Positions 62,601 through 64,000 of a stretch of 64,000 nt of DNA are shown here, piece after piece. The notes beneath the pieces were generated by a model. The model was not told the DNA's origin, searched no databases, and worked only from the letters and a program-made list of their open reading frames with translations. The stretch covers positions 124,001-188,000 of the forward strand of contig PGXY01000010.1 in assembly GCA_002839375.1 (NCBI GenBank). Direction: 5' to 3'. This stretch comes from Spirochaetae bacterium HGW-Spirochaetae-1 (GTDB taxonomy: Bacteria > Spirochaetota > UBA4802 > UBA5550). A program made the translations under genes and the position numbers. Positions within the stretch are counted from its first letter, which is position 1, and each line of letters opens with the position of its first letter.

Positions 62601-63500
62601 ATGGAAACAACGTTTTATTCTTTAGCATCGAAGAATAATTTTAATAAGGCTCTTCGGCATTTTTACAAGGTAAATGATGTCGTTGAAGAAATCGAATCCA
62701 GGGCCAACCTGGCTGATATAATTAATAATGAAATCGACAGTGAGGATATTCATGAAGACCAGATACTGCCCATAGTGGGAGCGGTCATCAGGGATAAATA
62801 TAATTACAGCTATAAGTCGTGCGGGATTCCGGCCACTATCTCGGATTTTGAAAAAATAGCAAATGAAACGGTTAAGTGGACCGGTATGGATATTGTTATT
62901 GTATACTATGACCCAGGCGATAAAGTTTTTCTGATTAATCCAAAGAATATTGTGACCTGGGGCAAAGCCAGGGAGCTGGTACAGGATCAGCTTATTGTTG
63001 TGTATGCCAAGTATCTGAAGAGTGATGATAAAAAAATCGAAATTGAAGCGATAAACGCCATTGAAGAAATGATCTCCGGCAAGGATGTTTTTATAAATAA
63101 GAGTTTTATTGATCAGACTATTCAGCCGAAGCTTCCTCCAAAAAAAGAAGTACCGGTTGAAAATCTCAAAACCAATGTTACACCCAAATACGCGGTGCAG
63201 GTTTCCAATGAGCTGTTCCACAACGGGAATGTTGAAGCATGGAAAAAAATAATAGAAAGCTTCACAGTGAAATATCCTGACCTGAAAGTTCATATATATC
63301 ATAAAGGCGAGGTTATCAATGATATCAACGCCCTGTTTAAATGGGGAAAGGTAAAACATGGTGATTCCATATTGTTTCAGGTTTCAGGCGAAAATATCCG
63401 GGGAGTATCAAAGTTGCAAAAGTACCTTTTTGAAGGCGCCAGTCAGCGATACGAACAGTTTCTGAAAATTGATGTGGGCAAGGTACTCAATCTATTTTAG
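62601..63500 (+). CDS. Unknown protein with HPr-like C-terminal domain
   Basis: A 299-residue soluble protein. The first ~180 residues are not recognised. The last ~95 (from about residue 192) align by eye with the whole HPr fold: VQVSNELFHNGNVEAW places a His (about 207) where HPr has its phospho-His, then KVHIYHKGEVINDINALF, GKVKHGDSILFQVSG and a C-terminal helix. The Arg and Pro after the HPr His and the regulatory Ser are not kept. It could accept phosphate from an EI-like enzyme or be a binding module only. GAGGAG precedes ATG 62601. It sits between cfpA and a PPDK-like gene, 47 bases before the latter. Confidence 0.7.
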   Translation: METTFYSLASKNNFNKALRHFYKVNDVVEEIESRANLADIINNEIDSEDIHEDQILPIVGAVIRDKYNYSYKSCGIPATISDFEKIANETVKWTGMDIVIVYYDPGDKVFLINPKNIVTWGKARELVQDQLIVVYAKYLKSDDKKIEIEAINAIEEMISGKDVFINKSFIDQTIQPKLPPKKEVPVENLKTNVTPKYAVQVSNELFHNGNVEAWKKIIESFTVKYPDLKVHIYHKGEVINDINALFKWGKVKHGDSILFQVSGENIRGVSKLQKYLFEGASQRYEQFLKIDVGKVLNLF

Positions 63501-63547
63501 GTTAATTTAATAGTGATAGTTAACTCAAAAAACGTGGAGATAAAATC

Positions 63548-64000
63548 ATGGAAAACATCATATATTTTAGCAAAGACATAAAGGGGCTTGATGAAAAAAT
63601 CCGTCAGAGGCTGGGGATACGAGGGAAAAGGGCTGTTGATCTTGCCATGATGGGACTGCCCATCGCTCCCGGTTTTATAATAGATTCGCAGCTGACAAAA
63701 AAACTTCCGCAGGTTAATCTTAAAGAAATCGTAAAAACACATATATCCAATATCGAAAAAGAAACAAAAAAGAAATTCGGCGATCCTCAGAAGCCGTTGA
63801 TGCTTAAGGTAGTACTTAGTTCCGATCTTAATACTCCTTACTTTCCTTCGATCCACAATATAGGGATGAATTTTGATACGGTTAAGGGATTCGCAAAATT
63901 TACTGATCCGGCATTTGCCCATGGAGAATTTATTTTCCTCCTGAAAAGTATAGGGAAAAATCTTCTTGATATCGATGAAGAGACGATTAAAAAGATTGAA
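63548..64000 (+). CDS. Divergent pyruvate,phosphate dikinase-like protein, N-terminal part (cut by window end)
   Basis: The first 151 residues of a longer protein. The pattern follows the PPDK N-terminal nucleotide-binding domain: ENIIYFSKDI, LGIRGKRAVDLAMMGLPIAP and GFIIDSQLTKKLP (compare LGGKGANLAEM..GIPVPPGF), and KKFGDPQKPLMLKV. The segment where PPDK normally reads SVRSGAxxSMPGMMDTxLNLG is here KVVLSSDLNTPYFPSIHNIG, so the conserved Arg and the SMPG loop that contact ATP are missing. Either it is a non-catalytic PPDK relative or it uses nucleotide differently. GGAGA precedes the ATG. The rest, including any phospho-His domain, lies beyond the window. Confidence 0.7.
   Translation, partial: MENIIYFSKDIKGLDEKIRQRLGIRGKRAVDLAMMGLPIAPGFIIDSQLTKKLPQVNLKEIVKTHISNIEKETKKKFGDPQKPLMLKVVLSSDLNTPYFPSIHNIGMNFDTVKGFAKFTDPAFAHGEFIFLLKSIGKNLLDIDEETIKKIE

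Noticed and set aside
1-64000. tRNA, rRNA, CRISPR, insertion sequence and prophage signals
   Set aside because: All intergenic gaps were read for tRNA T-loops, regularly spaced repeats and transposase motifs; none was found.

Overview
The window reads as a chromosome segment of a free-living or environmental spirochaete (phylum Spirochaetota). The strongest evidence is the gene at 60469-62421, which I recognise from memory as the spirochaete cytoplasmic filament protein CfpA. Supporting evidence is the spirochaete-like flagellar block flgN-flgK-flgL-fliW-csrA (42786-47260), a protein at 39960-41048 resembling a family best known from Leptospira, and many lipoproteins with relaxed lipoboxes. 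A pyruvate:ferredoxin oxidoreductase and genes for breaking down polyuronides fit an anaerobic, plant- or algal-debris-using lifestyle. No rRNA, tRNA, CRISPR array, transposase or phage gene was found.

Layout. 1-795: a minus-strand gene cut by the window edge, and rpmB. 1008-12332: one plus-strand polyuronide-utilisation locus with an IclR-type regulator, KDG kinase, GH105 unsaturated glucuronyl hydrolase, GPH-family transporter, KduI, a TIM-barrel isomerase and KduD. It also holds two paralogous large proteins of a family I cannot name, one cytoplasmic and one a lipoprotein. Unsaturated uronides would be hydrolysed by the GH105 enzyme and taken to KDPG by KduI, KduD and KdgK. No recognisable polysaccharide lyase is present, which makes the two paralogues the best lyase candidates. 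12467-16761: a GH13 alpha-glucosidase translationally coupled to a PHP-domain/glycosyltransferase fusion. 17003-19663: a redox-disulfide protein, rsmD and glnS. 19676-25061: a hybrid sensor kinase with two periplasmic binding domains, two small exported or membrane proteins, a radical SAM/SPASM enzyme and a SET-domain protein. 25387-31900: a FadL-type porin, a YkgJ-type protein, a gene-free repeat-containing stretch, and a minus-strand run gltX-thiL-two exported proteins.

32189-41048: a long plus-strand cluster with sirtuin, mutL, split coaC/coaB, MEMO1-like amrB, AMMECR1-like amrA, a lipoprotein, LolC/E, LolD and a PilZ-like protein. 41061-42558: a small membrane protein and a MORN-type repeat lipoprotein. 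42677-47925: the flagellar hook-filament junction operon with FliW/CsrA and a YhhN protein. 48094-52167: a diguanylate cyclase with one degenerate receiver, an unknown protein, and the archaeal-type two-gene entry to the shikimate pathway (ADH synthase and dehydroquinate synthase II). 52380-57685: PFOR and a multi-TM chemoreceptor-like protein. 58065-64000: a visibly more AT-rich end with a Lys/Ala-tailed unknown, a vWA membrane protein, cfpA, a protein with an HPr-like C-terminal domain, and the start of a divergent pyruvate,phosphate dikinase-like protein.

Most worth follow-up are the paralogous putative lyases (2891-4801 and 10061-12262) and the cfpA / HPr-like / PPDK-like cluster at the right edge. 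All annotations rest on reading translations by eye, with no database search.
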